A DNA stretch of 64,000 nt from Bradyrhizobium sp. WSM1417 (GTDB lineage: Bacteria > Pseudomonadota > Alphaproteobacteria > Rhizobiales > Xanthobacteraceae), in contig NZ_KI911783.1 in the NCBI RefSeq assembly GCF_000515415.1, positions 3,896,392-3,960,391 of the forward strand, given 5' to 3'. Both the position numbers and the translations under genes were made by a program. The notes below the pieces were generated by a model. It was not told the origin of the DNA and ran no database searches. It saw only the letters and a program-made list of their open reading frames with translations. Positions within the stretch are counted from its first letter, which is position 1, and every line of letters begins with the position of its first letter. Shown here one piece after another: positions 44,918 to 53,652 of the stretch.

Positions 44918-45850
44918 ATGCGTATCGTCAATGTTGCCGCCGCCCAGATGGGCCCGATCCAGAAAGCCGACAGCCGCGAAGCCGTGGTCAAGCGCATGAT
45001 TGCGCTGATGGACGAGGCCAAAGGCAAGGGCGCCGACCTGATCGTCTATCCGGAACTGGCGCTCACAACCTTCTTTCCGCGCTGGTACGTGGAGGACCGG
45101 GCCGAGTTCGACAATTGGTTCGAGCGCGAGATGCCGAACGCGGCGACGAAACCGTTGTTCGAGCGCGCGGCGCAGCACCAGATGGCGATGAATTTCGGCT
45201 ATGCCGAGCTGACGCCGGACGGGCATCATTTCAACACCGCGATCCTGACCGACAAATCCTGCAAGATCGTCGGCAAATATCGCAAGATCCATCTGCCGGG
45301 CCATGTGGAATACGACACCAAGCGTTCGCACCAGCATCTGGAGAAGCGCTATTTCGAGCCGGGAGATCTCGGCTTCAAGGTCTGGCGCGAGCTCGGCGGC
45401 ATCATCGGCATGGCCATCTGCAACGACCGGCGCTGGCCCGAGACCTATCGCGTCATGGGTTTGCAAGGCGTCGAGATGGTGCTGATCGGCTACAACACGC
45501 CGTCCGTGAATGCGGAGAGGAGCGATGAGGGCGTCGAGAAACGCCTGTTCCACAACCGCCTCTCGGCGCAGGCCGGCGCCTATCAGAACGCGACCTGGGT
45601 GGTCGCGGTGGCCAAGGCCGGTAACGAGGACGGCCACCCGCTGTTCGGCGGTAGCCTGATCGTCGATCCCAATGGCGAAATCGTCGCCGAAGCGAAGACG
45701 GAAGAAGACGAACTGCTGGTCCACCCTTGCGACCTCGATGCCACCACCTTCGGCAAGACGACGATCTTTAATTTCGCGCAGCATCGCCGTATCGAGCATT
45801 ACGGTCTGATCACGAGCCAGACCGGCGCTGTGCCGCCGCCAGAGAAGTGA
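44918..45850 (+). CDS. N-carbamoyl-D-amino-acid hydrolase
   Basis: A nitrilase-superfamily amidase that releases ammonia and CO2 from N-carbamoyl-D-amino acids. The 310-aa protein shows the catalytic triad E46 (YPELALTTFFPRW), K123 (KYRKIHLPG) and C168 (AICNDRRWPE). The blocks HLEKRYFEPGDLGF and QAGAYQN closely resemble Agrobacterium D-carbamoylase, so identification is firm. The ATG at 44918, preceded by AGGAAA, gives the family start; a further in-frame ATG at 44888 has no ribosome site. Together with the hydantoinase and racemase it completes the D-hydantoinase process: hydantoin to carbamoyl amino acid to D-amino acid. Confidence 0.95.
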   Translation: MRIVNVAAAQMGPIQKADSREAVVKRMIALMDEAKGKGADLIVYPELALTTFFPRWYVEDRAEFDNWFEREMPNAATKPLFERAAQHQMAMNFGYAELTPDGHHFNTAILTDKSCKIVGKYRKIHLPGHVEYDTKRSHQHLEKRYFEPGDLGFKVWRELGGIIGMAICNDRRWPETYRVMGLQGVEMVLIGYNTPSVNAERSDEGVEKRLFHNRLSAQAGAYQNATWVVAVAKAGNEDGHPLFGGSLIVDPNGEIVAEAKTEEDELLVHPCDLDATTFGKTTIFNFAQHRRIEHYGLITSQTGAVPPPEK

Positions 45851-46524
45851 TGTCGATGGCGGACAAGGGCACATCAGGTATTCCCCTGCGCGAGCTCGAT
45901 CCGCGCGACCGCTACAAGCTGCTTTGCGGCGTGGTGGTGCCACGGCCGATTGCGCTGGTGACGACGCTCGATGCCAACGGGGCGGTCAACGCCGCGCCGT
46001 TCAGCTTCTTCAACGTGTTCTCGGAGAGTCCGGCGCTGATCGTACTCGGTCTTCAGCACAAGCCGGATCACAGCCCGAAGGACACCACCCGCAACATCCA
46101 TCGCGACGGCGAGTTCGTCGTTCACATGGTGGATGAGGCGCTCTCCGCGGCGATGAATGACTGCGCGGTCGATTTTCCGTCCGGTGACAGCGAGGTCGCT
46201 GCGGCAGGGCTCGCGACCCTTCCCTCAATCGACGTGAAGGTGCCGCGCCTCGCCGCGGCACCCTTTGCGCTCGAATGCCGGCGCCATGTCGCGCTGACCT
46301 TCTCGCCCGATCGCGAACTGCTGGTCGGCGAGGTGCTCCGGATTCACGCCCGCGAGGGCCTCGTCGACGAGGCCAACATGTATGTCGACCTCGACGCCTA
46401 CCGGCCGATCGGCCGCATGTTCGGCAATCTCTACACGACGCAGCGGGATACGTTCGCGCTTGTCCGCGAGAGCCACGCGCAATGGCTCGCGCGGCAGGAC
46501 GCCAAAGAGCTGAAGGACGCCTAG
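45850..46524 (+). CDS. Flavin-reductase-like FMN-binding split-barrel protein
   Basis: The 224-aa protein has the DIM6/NTAB-type flavin-binding fold: VVVPRPIALVTTLDANGAVNAAPFS near residue 30, SPALIVLGLQ and FVVHMVDE. Such proteins supply reduced FMN to monooxygenases or act on small molecules directly. Its start overlaps the carbamoylase stop (TGATG); GTG at 45847 or ATG at 45856 are possible alternatives. It may support the flavin-dependent oxidoreductase at 50448-51884. The 3' end overlaps the racemase tail by 4 bp. Confidence 0.85.
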   Translation: MSMADKGTSGIPLRELDPRDRYKLLCGVVVPRPIALVTTLDANGAVNAAPFSFFNVFSESPALIVLGLQHKPDHSPKDTTRNIHRDGEFVVHMVDEALSAAMNDCAVDFPSGDSEVAAAGLATLPSIDVKVPRLAAAPFALECRRHVALTFSPDRELLVGEVLRIHAREGLVDEANMYVDLDAYRPIGRMFGNLYTTQRDTFALVRESHAQWLARQDAKELKDA

Positions 46525-47183
46525 TGAGTCGAGAACTGCACCGCACCCAGCGCCATGGTGACAGCCGCCTGTGTCGGGTCGATCACGGCAAGGCCGAGCG
46601 CGTCTTCGAGGGGACGGCGATGGCGCGCCATCCCGGCGCAGCCCATCACGATGGCGCGGGCGCCGTCCTCGTCGCGCAGCGCGCGGCCGACCTCGATCAT
46701 CTTCGCCAGCGTGCCTTCGCCCGAGGCGGTTTCCGCGACGCTTATGTTGAGCGGCCGCTCGCCGGCGAGGCGTTCGGTCAGTCCCATCTGCCTGAGATAG
46801 CGCATGTGACGCGGGATCGAACGCTGGGCGATCGCGATGACGCCAAAGGTTTCGGCGCGGGCCAGCGCGGTCAGCACGCCGCACTCGGCGATGCCGAACA
46901 CGGGGCGGTCGGTGCCTTCACGACAAACCTGAAGCCCGGGATCGCTGTAGCAGGCGATGACAAAGGCAGCCGAGCTGTTGTCGCCCTCGACCAGCCGACG
47001 CAGCGGCATGGTGACGCCGTCGACATCGGCCTGGCTTTCAATGCCGAACGGTCCCTCGGCCAGCGTCTGGCAGACCAGTTCGGGGCCGCCCTCGAAACCG
47101 AGCGGCTTCAGCGCGTCCTCCAGCCCCTGCGTGACCGCAGGGTTGGAATTTGGGTTGATGACGAGAATGCGCGGTCGGGACAT
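46521..47183 (-). CDS. Asp/Glu/hydantoin racemase
   Basis: A 220-aa cofactor-independent racemase with the two family cysteines, C78 in VIACYSDPGL and C182 in VMGCAGMA. The N-terminus ILVINPNSNPAVT matches hydantoin racemase (HyuE). It would interconvert D- and L-hydantoins so that the stereospecific hydantoinase and D-carbamoylase can use the racemic substrate. It is the only minus-strand gene in the cluster and is divergent from the D-hydantoinase, with 56 bp between starts. The alternative is an Asp/Glu or maleate-type racemase, but the setting favours hydantoins. Confidence 0.88.
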   Translation of the reverse strand: MSRPRILVINPNSNPAVTQGLEDALKPLGFEGGPELVCQTLAEGPFGIESQADVDGVTMPLRRLVEGDNSSAAFVIACYSDPGLQVCREGTDRPVFGIAECGVLTALARAETFGVIAIAQRSIPRHMRYLRQMGLTERLAGERPLNISVAETASGEGTLAKMIEVGRALRDEDGARAIVMGCAGMARHRRPLEDALGLAVIDPTQAAVTMALGAVQFSTH

Positions 47184-47239
47184 GCTGGTCTTCCTGCAAA
47201 ATTTCGATCACTTGGCTTGAGCCTATCATGGAGTGCCTC

Positions 47240-48709
47240 ATGACTGAACCCGCTTACGACCTGATCATTCGCGGTGGGCGCGTCGCGACGACGACCGACA
47301 TCTTTGAAGCCGATGTCGCCATCTCCGGCGAGACCATCGCCGCGATCGGGCGTGGGCTTCCGCCGGCGAAGCGCGAGATCGACGCGCGCGGGAAGCTCGT
47401 TCTGCCCGGCGGCGTCGACAGCCACGCCCATATCGAGCAATTGTCCGCTGCCGGCATCATGAACGCCGACACGTTCGAGAGCGCCACCGTCTCGGCTGCT
47501 TTCGGCGGCACCACCACGGTAATCCCGTTTGCCGCCCAGCATGTCGGCATGAAGCTGCCGCAGGTGGTGGAGGATTATCACGCGCTGGCGAAGAAGGGCG
47601 CGGTGATCGACTACGCCTTTCACATGATCATTGCGGATGCGACCAAGGAGACCGTCGAGGAGCACATTCCGGCGCTGGTGAAGCAGGGCCATGCCTCGAT
47701 CAAGATCTTCATGACCTATGACCGGCTCAAGGTCGACGACGAGCCGCTGCTCGACATCCTTCTTGCCGCGCGCCAGTCCGGCGCGATGTTGTGCGCCCAT
47801 GCCGAAAACCACGGCATCATCGCCTGGATGGTGAAGCGCCTGCTCGCGCGCGGCTACACCATGCCGAAATATCACGCCGTCAGCCACGCCCGGGTGTCGG
47901 AGGCGGAAGCCTTTACCCGGCTGATCGGCATGGCGGCGCTGATCGACCAGCCGATCATGATCTTTCACGTCTCGACCGCCGAGGGTGCCAAGGTCATCCG
48001 CGACGCGCGCGGGCAGGGGTTGAAGGTGTTTGCGGAGACGTGTCCGCAATATCTGTTCCTGACCGCTGCCGATCTCGACAAGTCGGGGGCCGAAGGCGCC
48101 AAGTGGATGTGCAGCCCGCCACCGCGCACGCATGCCGACCAGGAGGCGCTGTGGCAGGCACTGTCGCTCGGCGATCTCCAGACCATCTCGTCGGATCACG
48201 CGCCGTATCGTTACGACGAAACCGGCAAGCTGCGCGCCGGTCCCAATCCCAATTTCAAGCAGGTGGCGAATGGCCTGCCGGGACTGGAGCTGCGCTTGCC
48301 GCTGCTGTTCGACGCGATGGTGTCGAAGGGGCGCCTGGGTCTGGAAAAGTTCGTCGAGCTGACTGCGACCGCGCCGGCAAAAATCTACAATCTGCATCCG
48401 CGCAAGGGCTCGATCGCGGTCGGCGCCGACGCCGATATCGCGATATGGGATCCCGATCGCGAGACCGTGATCGCCGACGAGATGATGCACGACCTTACCG
48501 GCTACACGCCGTTTGCCGGTCGCAAGCTGAAGGGCTGGCCGGTGTCGGTGTTGTCGCGTGGCCGCGTGATCATCGACGGCAACAGGTGCCTCGCGAACCG
48601 CGGCAGCGGCCAGTTCCTCGCGCGCAGCGGTGGCGAGGCGGCCAAGCCGACGGAGCGGCTCGTCGCCGACATGGACCCGGAGCGGAATTTCGGAGCAAAC
48701 CTGCTGTGA
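47240..48709 (+). CDS. D-hydantoinase/dihydropyrimidinase (metal-dependent amidohydrolase)
   Basis: The 489-aa enzyme opens cyclic diamides (hydantoins, dihydropyrimidines) to N-carbamoyl amino acids. It has the metal ligands H62 and H64 in GGVDSHAH, carbamylated lysine K155 in SIKIFMTY, H187 in CAHAENHG, H243 in IFHVSTAEG and D319 in SSDHAPY, all in the positions of characterised D-hydantoinases. The ATG at 47240 is preceded by GGAG six nt upstream; the ATG at 47228 is weaker. It lies divergent from the racemase and 16 bp before the epimerase gene. Confidence 0.93.
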   Translation: MTEPAYDLIIRGGRVATTTDIFEADVAISGETIAAIGRGLPPAKREIDARGKLVLPGGVDSHAHIEQLSAAGIMNADTFESATVSAAFGGTTTVIPFAAQHVGMKLPQVVEDYHALAKKGAVIDYAFHMIIADATKETVEEHIPALVKQGHASIKIFMTYDRLKVDDEPLLDILLAARQSGAMLCAHAENHGIIAWMVKRLLARGYTMPKYHAVSHARVSEAEAFTRLIGMAALIDQPIMIFHVSTAEGAKVIRDARGQGLKVFAETCPQYLFLTAADLDKSGAEGAKWMCSPPPRTHADQEALWQALSLGDLQTISSDHAPYRYDETGKLRAGPNPNFKQVANGLPGLELRLPLLFDAMVSKGRLGLEKFVELTATAPAKIYNLHPRKGSIAVGADADIAIWDPDRETVIADEMMHDLTGYTPFAGRKLKGWPVSVLSRGRVIIDGNRCLANRGSGQFLARSGGEAAKPTERLVADMDPERNFGANLL

Positions 48710-48725
48710 CTGCGGATCGCGCGCG

Positions 48726-49700
48726 ATGAAGATCGTCATCTTCGGCGGCACCGGCTTTGTCGGCCTCAATGTTGCGGAGGCGCTGCTCGCGCGCGGGCAT
48801 GACGTGACGCTGTATGACCGTGCAGAGTTGCCGCCAACCGCGCGGCGGTCTCTTGCCGACTACGGCGCCCGACTCAAAGCCGTGCAGGGCGATATCACCG
48901 ACGCAGATGCCATCGATGCCCTCATCGCCGAAGGCGTTGATGCGATCGTGCTTGGAGCTGCGATCACCGCCGGTGACGAATTGGAGAGAGCATCGACCGC
49001 GCGCGTTCTCGAGATCAACGTGATGGCCCAGATCCCGATCCTGCTCTCCGCGATCCGTCATGGCGTGCGCCGCGTCGTCAATCTGTCGTCGGCGTCGGCC
49101 TATGGCGCCGCGGGCGGGCGGGTCGAGACTCTGGACGAGGACACGCCTTGCGATCCGGTCTCGTTCTACGCCATCAGCAAGTTCACCTCGGAGCGATCGG
49201 TTGCGCGTCACGCCGAGCTCTTCGGCGGCGATTTCCTGAGCGTGCGGCTGAGCGCCCTGTTCGGACCGTGGGAGCGACCGAGCTCCGTACGCGACACGCC
49301 AAGCCTTCAGTTCCAGATTTTGGCCGCGTTCGCGCGCGGCGAGCCGGCGATCATGCCTGAAGCGGGCATGCGGGACTGGATCTACGCGCCGGATGCGGCC
49401 GAGGCCGTCGCACTGCTGATCGAAGCCGAGCGGCCGCGCGACCGGCTCTACAACATCTCCCGCGGAGAACTTTGGCCTGCGCTGCAATGGGGAGAGGCCT
49501 TTGCGGCGTTGCATCCCGGCCTGGAGTGCCGGGTCGCGGCGCCCGGCGAGAAAACCGTCATTAAGCTGCATGGGCCCTATCGCGCGCCGCTGTCGGTGAA
49601 CCGGATGGCGGATGAATTCGGCTGGCACGCGCAGTTCGGCTGCGCCGAGTCGGCGGCCGCGATGAGTGCCTGGTTGATGCAGCACAAGGAGTGGATCTGA
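48726..49700 (+). CDS. NAD-dependent epimerase/dehydratase family protein
   Basis: A 324-aa extended-SDR protein: nucleotide loop IFGGTGFVG (residues 6-13), an active-site SSASAYG Ser and the FYAISKF Tyr/Lys pair. The C-terminal substrate domain is full length. The substrate is unknown; these enzymes usually act on nucleotide sugars, but relatives in catabolic clusters oxidise or reduce small acids and lactones. It is transcribed with the hydantoinase (16 bp upstream) and the SDR (1 bp downstream). The ATG at 48726 follows a purine-poor stretch, so initiation may be coupled. Confidence 0.87.
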   Translation: MKIVIFGGTGFVGLNVAEALLARGHDVTLYDRAELPPTARRSLADYGARLKAVQGDITDADAIDALIAEGVDAIVLGAAITAGDELERASTARVLEINVMAQIPILLSAIRHGVRRVVNLSSASAYGAAGGRVETLDEDTPCDPVSFYAISKFTSERSVARHAELFGGDFLSVRLSALFGPWERPSSVRDTPSLQFQILAAFARGEPAIMPEAGMRDWIYAPDAAEAVALLIEAERPRDRLYNISRGELWPALQWGEAFAALHPGLECRVAAPGEKTVIKLHGPYRAPLSVNRMADEFGWHAQFGCAESAAAMSAWLMQHKEWI

Positions 49701-49701
49701 G

Positions 49702-50451
49702 ATGCGACTGCAGGGGCGCACGGCCATCATCACGGGCGCAGGCTCCGGCATCGGCCGCGCCAGTGCAAAGCTGTTTGTAGAGGAGGGCGCGCATCTCGCT
49801 CTGGTCGATCGCGACGTTGCTGGCCTTCAGGAGACCCTGAGCCTCGTAGGCGAGGCGACGACGCATGTCGGCGATGTCGGCGACGCCGGTTTCGCCCAGA
49901 CCGTTGTTGCCGACGTCGTGGCACGGCACGGCCGGCTCGACATCCTAATGACCACCGCGGGCTTTTCCTGCGGCGGCACGGTGCTGACCACCGATCCGGC
50001 AGACTGGGATGCGGTGTTCCGCACCAATGTCGGCGGCACCTGGCTGTGGGCGCGGGCGGCCGTGCCGCAGATGCAGCGGCAGAAGAGCGGTTCGATCATC
50101 ACGCTGGCGTCGCAGCTTGCGATTGCCGGCGGCAAGGGCAACAGCGCCTATATCGCCGCCAAGGGCGCGATCGTCAGCCTGACCCGGACCATGGCCGTGG
50201 ACTTCGCGACCGACGGCATTCGCGTCAACGCGATTGCGCCCGGTGCGATCGACACGCCGATGCTTCGTCGCAGCTTTGCTCGACACGCCAATGCGGACGA
50301 GGTGCGCGAAACCTCCCGCAACCGCCATGCCATGAAACGGTTCGGCCAGGCCGAGGAGATCGCGCAGGCGGCGCTCCACCTCGCAAGCGATGCGTCCTCG
50401 TTTACGACCGGCACGGTAATGGTGGTCGACGGCGGCTGGCTCGCGGCATGA
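49702..50451 (+). CDS. SDR-family NAD(P)-dependent oxidoreductase
   Basis: A 249-aa classical SDR with TGAGSGIG (residues 11-18), catalytic N110, S137, Y150 and K154 (Y-x3-K in AYIAAKG), and the NAIAPGAIDTPM loop. The usual NNAG motif reads TTAG here. The D-x-V start at VDRD (D37) suggests NAD preference. It sits between the epimerase and the flavoprotein and overlaps the latter by 4 bp, so all three are probably translated together. Possible role: dehydrogenation of an alcohol intermediate. Confidence 0.9.
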   Translation: MRLQGRTAIITGAGSGIGRASAKLFVEEGAHLALVDRDVAGLQETLSLVGEATTHVGDVGDAGFAQTVVADVVARHGRLDILMTTAGFSCGGTVLTTDPADWDAVFRTNVGGTWLWARAAVPQMQRQKSGSIITLASQLAIAGGKGNSAYIAAKGAIVSLTRTMAVDFATDGIRVNAIAPGAIDTPMLRRSFARHANADEVRETSRNRHAMKRFGQAEEIAQAALHLASDASSFTTGTVMVVDGGWLAA

Positions 50452-51884
50452 GCAATACGCTGACAGAGCTCGAAATGAACGTGCGCGCCGATCTCGCCAA
50501 GATCGCGCATCCCGGCGCTGCCTGGCTCGAACCGAAGACGGGACCGGACGGCGAGCCGACGCTGGACGTGCTCGTGATCGGCGCCGGCCAATCCGGCATC
50601 GCCCTCGGCTTCGGCCTGATGCGCTCCCGCGTCAGCAACATCCTGCTGCTGGACAAGGCCGAGGAGGGGATGGAAGGCCCATGGCTCACCTATGCCCGCA
50701 TGCCGACGCTGCGCAGCCCGAAGGACTATACGGGACCTGACCTCGACATTCCGAGCTTGACCTATCAATCCTGGCACGAAGCCCGCTTCGGCAAGGAGAG
50801 CTGGCAGACACTCGACATGATTCCGCGCGGACACTGGGCCGAGTATCTGCTTTGGTTGCGGCGCACGATCGGCCTGCCCGTGCGCAACGGCTGCGAGCTC
50901 TTGGAAATCCGGCCCGCGGCAGATGGTTTGCTGGCCGCACGCGTGAAACGTGGCGATGGCGTCGAGACGCTCCATGCGCGCAAGATCGTGCTGGCGACGG
51001 GGCAGGAGGGAATGGGCGGCTGGATAATCCCCGAGCCGTTGCGCGACCTGCCGGCCGGCTTGGTCGCGACCGTCGCCGATGATATCGATTTCGAACGCTT
51101 GCGCGGCAAGCGCGTCGCCGTGATCGGCGCCGGCGCATCTGCCTTCGACAATGCGGCAACCGCACTGGAGGCTGGCGCGGCGGAGGTGCATCTGCTGTGT
51201 CGTCGGGCGCAGATCCAGCTGATCCAGCCCTATCGCTGGCTGACGTTTCGCGGCTTCCTCCGCCATCTCAGCGATCTCGACGACGCCTGGCGCTGGCGCT
51301 TCATGCGCACCATCCTCGAGATGCGCGAAGGCTTTCCGCAGCCGACCTATGATCGCTGCGCGCGCCATGCCAATTTCACATTGCACGAGGGCGCGCCGCT
51401 TGAGGCTGCGCGCGAGACCGGCAAGGGCATCGAATTGCAGACGCCGCGCGGCGTTATCGCAGCGGATTTCGTCATCTGCGGCACCGGCATCGACATGAAC
51501 TTTGCCGGGCGCGGCGAACTCGCCACATTCGCCGGCAATATCGCAACCTGGGCCGACCGCTACCAGCCCCCGGAGGGCGAGCGCAACGCGCGGCTCGGCC
51601 GCTTTCCCTATCTCGCCGGCGACTACGCCTTCACCGAGCGTGTCGCGGGCGAGACGCCGTGGATCGCAGACATCCATCTCTTCGCGATCGCCTCCACCAT
51701 GAGTTTTGGTCCGTCGGGATCGTCGATCAACGCGATGACGACCGCGGTGCCGAAGCTGGTCAATGGCCTGACGCGCGGCCTGTTCCGCGCCGATGTCGAA
51801 CGGCACTGGGCCTCGCTCAGCGCCTATGACGTGCCGCAGGCCCTGGTCACGCGGCCAGCGCGAAACATGGAGGAATCGCGATGA
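50448..51884 (+). CDS. FAD/NAD(P)-binding oxidoreductase, class B flavin-monooxygenase-like
   Basis: The 478-aa protein has two dinucleotide-binding motifs: FAD loop VIGAGQSGIALGF (about residues 43-55) and NADPH loop VIGAGASAFDNAA (about residues 225-237), the two-domain plan of class B flavin monooxygenases and related flavoproteins. It has a VLATGQEG turn but I do not find the Baeyer-Villiger or FMO fingerprint motif, so oxygenation is unproven. The ATG at 50448 overlaps the SDR stop. It ends the hydantoin cluster; a sigma-54-like promoter follows 51 bp on. It may oxidise the ring or side chain of the substrate. Confidence 0.8.
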   Translation: MSNTLTELEMNVRADLAKIAHPGAAWLEPKTGPDGEPTLDVLVIGAGQSGIALGFGLMRSRVSNILLLDKAEEGMEGPWLTYARMPTLRSPKDYTGPDLDIPSLTYQSWHEARFGKESWQTLDMIPRGHWAEYLLWLRRTIGLPVRNGCELLEIRPAADGLLAARVKRGDGVETLHARKIVLATGQEGMGGWIIPEPLRDLPAGLVATVADDIDFERLRGKRVAVIGAGASAFDNAATALEAGAAEVHLLCRRAQIQLIQPYRWLTFRGFLRHLSDLDDAWRWRFMRTILEMREGFPQPTYDRCARHANFTLHEGAPLEAARETGKGIELQTPRGVIAADFVICGTGIDMNFAGRGELATFAGNIATWADRYQPPEGERNARLGRFPYLAGDYAFTERVAGETPWIADIHLFAIASTMSFGPSGSSINAMTTAVPKLVNGLTRGLFRADVERHWASLSAYDVPQALVTRPARNMEESR

Positions 51885-51934
51885 TTGTCCATGCGCCGCC
51901 GCGACAAAGCGTCCACAAGAGCGCATCATGAGAC

Positions 51935-51950
51935 TGGCGCGCAACTTGCT
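51935..51950 (+). promoter_or_regulatory. Sigma-54 (-24/-12) promoter of the first peptide ABC operon
   Basis: TGGCGCG-CAAC-TTGCT matches the RpoN consensus TGGCACG-N4-TTGCW except for the fifth base. GG and GC are separated by exactly 10 nt. It lies inside the 120-bp gap between the flavoprotein and the binding-protein gene and predicts a transcript starting about 44 nt before the ATG. A second, independent match occurs before the sister operon. Confidence 0.7.
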
Positions 51951-52004
51951 TCTTTCTTAACCTGTCCTGTCGGCGTTCTTGTCGAAGATTTTTGGGGAAA
52001 ACCA

Positions 52005-53624
52005 ATGCGTTTTGTGTCTTTCAGGTCGGCATCCTCCGTGCTCGCCACCACCGCGTTGTTGCTCGTCGCCACGGCGCCGTCGCAAGCGCAGACCAGGGCC
52101 GAGACGTTGCGCTATGTCACCGGTGCTTCCGTCAACACGCTCGATCCCAACATCCCGGGCTCGACGCGCGAATCCTTCGCGCTGAGCATGAGCACCTACG
52201 ACCGCCTTGTCGCGTTCGGCCGCAAACAGCTCAACGGAAAATGGGTGTTCGATCTCGACAAGATCACCGGCGAACTCGCCGAATCCTACGACGTCAGCCC
52301 GGACGGACTGAAGCTGACGTTCCGTCTGCGCAAGGATGCCAAGTTCCAGGACGGCTCGCCCGTGACCGCCGAGGACGTGAAATGGTCGCTCGATCGCTGC
52401 GTCACCGCGCCGATCCTCGGGAAGGCACAATTGCTGACGGGCTCGCTGACGTCGGCCGACCAGTTCAAGGTGATCGATCCCCTCACGATCGAAGTGACGC
52501 TGCCGAAGCCCGACAAGCTCGCGCTGCCGAATCTCGCGACGGTCTACCCGCTGATCATCAACTCGAAAGTCGCCAAGGAGCATGCGACCCCGGAAGATCC
52601 CTGGGCCACCGCCTGGCTGAAGGAGCACACCGCCGGCAGCGGTGCCTATGTCATCGAGAGCTTCAAGCCCGGCGAGCAGGTGATCATCAAGCGCAACGAG
52701 GATTGGAACCGCGGCTCGCCCGACAAGCCGGCGTTCTTCAAGCGCGTGATCGTGCAGTCCGTGCCGGAGCCCGCGACCCGCGCCAATCTGGTCGAGCGCG
52801 GCGACGCCGATCTCGTCGTCGATCTCCAGGCCAGCGACGTGCAGTCGCTCGAAGCCAAGGGCAAGCTCAAGGTGGTCTCGACGCCGCAATACAATTCGAT
52901 CACCTTCGTGTCGATGAACAACCAGATCCCGCCGTTCGACAACGTCAACGTCCGCCGCGCCATCGCCTTCGCGCTGCCCTATGAGGACATGTTCAAGGCT
53001 GCTCTGTTCGGCCGCGGCGCGCCGCTGTTCGGCGCGACTTGGCCGGATGGCAAGCCGCTGAACGGCATCTATCCGTTCCAGGCACCGGTGAAGACCGATC
53101 TCGACAAGGCCCGTGAATATTTGAAAGCCGCCGGGCTCCCGGAGGGTTTTTCGACCACCTTCAGCTTCAACGTCGGCCAGGCCTCGACCGCGGAGCCGAT
53201 GGCTGCTCTCGTGAAGGAATCGCTTGCCAAGATCGGGATCAAGGTCGACATCCAGAAGCTGCCGGACGCGCAGATGTCGACGCAGATCAACGAGAAGAAG
53301 CTGCCCTTGTTCACGGAAGGCATCGTCGCCTGGCTGCCCTCGACCGATTACTTCTACCGCAACTTCTACACCGGCAATCAGCGCTGGAATTACAGCTCGA
53401 TCAACCATCCGGAGCTGGCGACGATCGCGCAGGAAGCGCGCTTCGAGCCCGACAAGGCCAAGTACGAGGAGGATGGCCGCAAGCTCAACGCGATCCATTT
53501 CAGCGAGATGCCGCAGATTCCGCTGTGGCAGCCCAACCAGGACGCCGTGATGGCCTCGTCGATCGAGGGCTACACCTACGAATTCCATCGTCAGGTCGAC
53601 TATCGCGACGTCAGCCGCAAGTGA
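52005..53624 (+). CDS. ABC transporter periplasmic substrate-binding protein (peptide/nickel family, SBP_bac_5)
   Basis: A 539-aa extracytoplasmic binding protein with a Sec-type signal peptide (about residues 1-29, ending SQAQ), LDPNIPGSTRE, the LRKDAKFQDGSPVTAEDVKWSLDR core of family-5 solute-binding proteins, and an RAIAFALPYEDM segment. The ATG at 52005 follows GGGGAAAA and gives a clean signal peptide; the upstream extension crosses the sigma-54 site. It is first in the operon SBP-permease-permease-fused ATPase. Likely ligand: an oligopeptide or similar amine- or amide-containing compound; the adjacent cluster suggests a hydantoin derivative, but that is inference. Confidence 0.93.
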   Translation: MRFVSFRSASSVLATTALLLVATAPSQAQTRAETLRYVTGASVNTLDPNIPGSTRESFALSMSTYDRLVAFGRKQLNGKWVFDLDKITGELAESYDVSPDGLKLTFRLRKDAKFQDGSPVTAEDVKWSLDRCVTAPILGKAQLLTGSLTSADQFKVIDPLTIEVTLPKPDKLALPNLATVYPLIINSKVAKEHATPEDPWATAWLKEHTAGSGAYVIESFKPGEQVIIKRNEDWNRGSPDKPAFFKRVIVQSVPEPATRANLVERGDADLVVDLQASDVQSLEAKGKLKVVSTPQYNSITFVSMNNQIPPFDNVNVRRAIAFALPYEDMFKAALFGRGAPLFGATWPDGKPLNGIYPFQAPVKTDLDKAREYLKAAGLPEGFSTTFSFNVGQASTAEPMAALVKESLAKIGIKVDIQKLPDAQMSTQINEKKLPLFTEGIVAWLPSTDYFYRNFYTGNQRWNYSSINHPELATIAQEARFEPDKAKYEEDGRKLNAIHFSEMPQIPLWQPNQDAVMASSIEGYTYEFHRQVDYRDVSRK

Positions 53625-53652
53625 TCTTGACATGCAAGGGCTCTGAAAGGTG

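Noticed and set aside
47108..48769. 553-codon minus-strand frame opposite the D-hydantoinase
   Set aside because: Shadow of the hydantoinase; the divergent racemase is the true minus-strand gene there.
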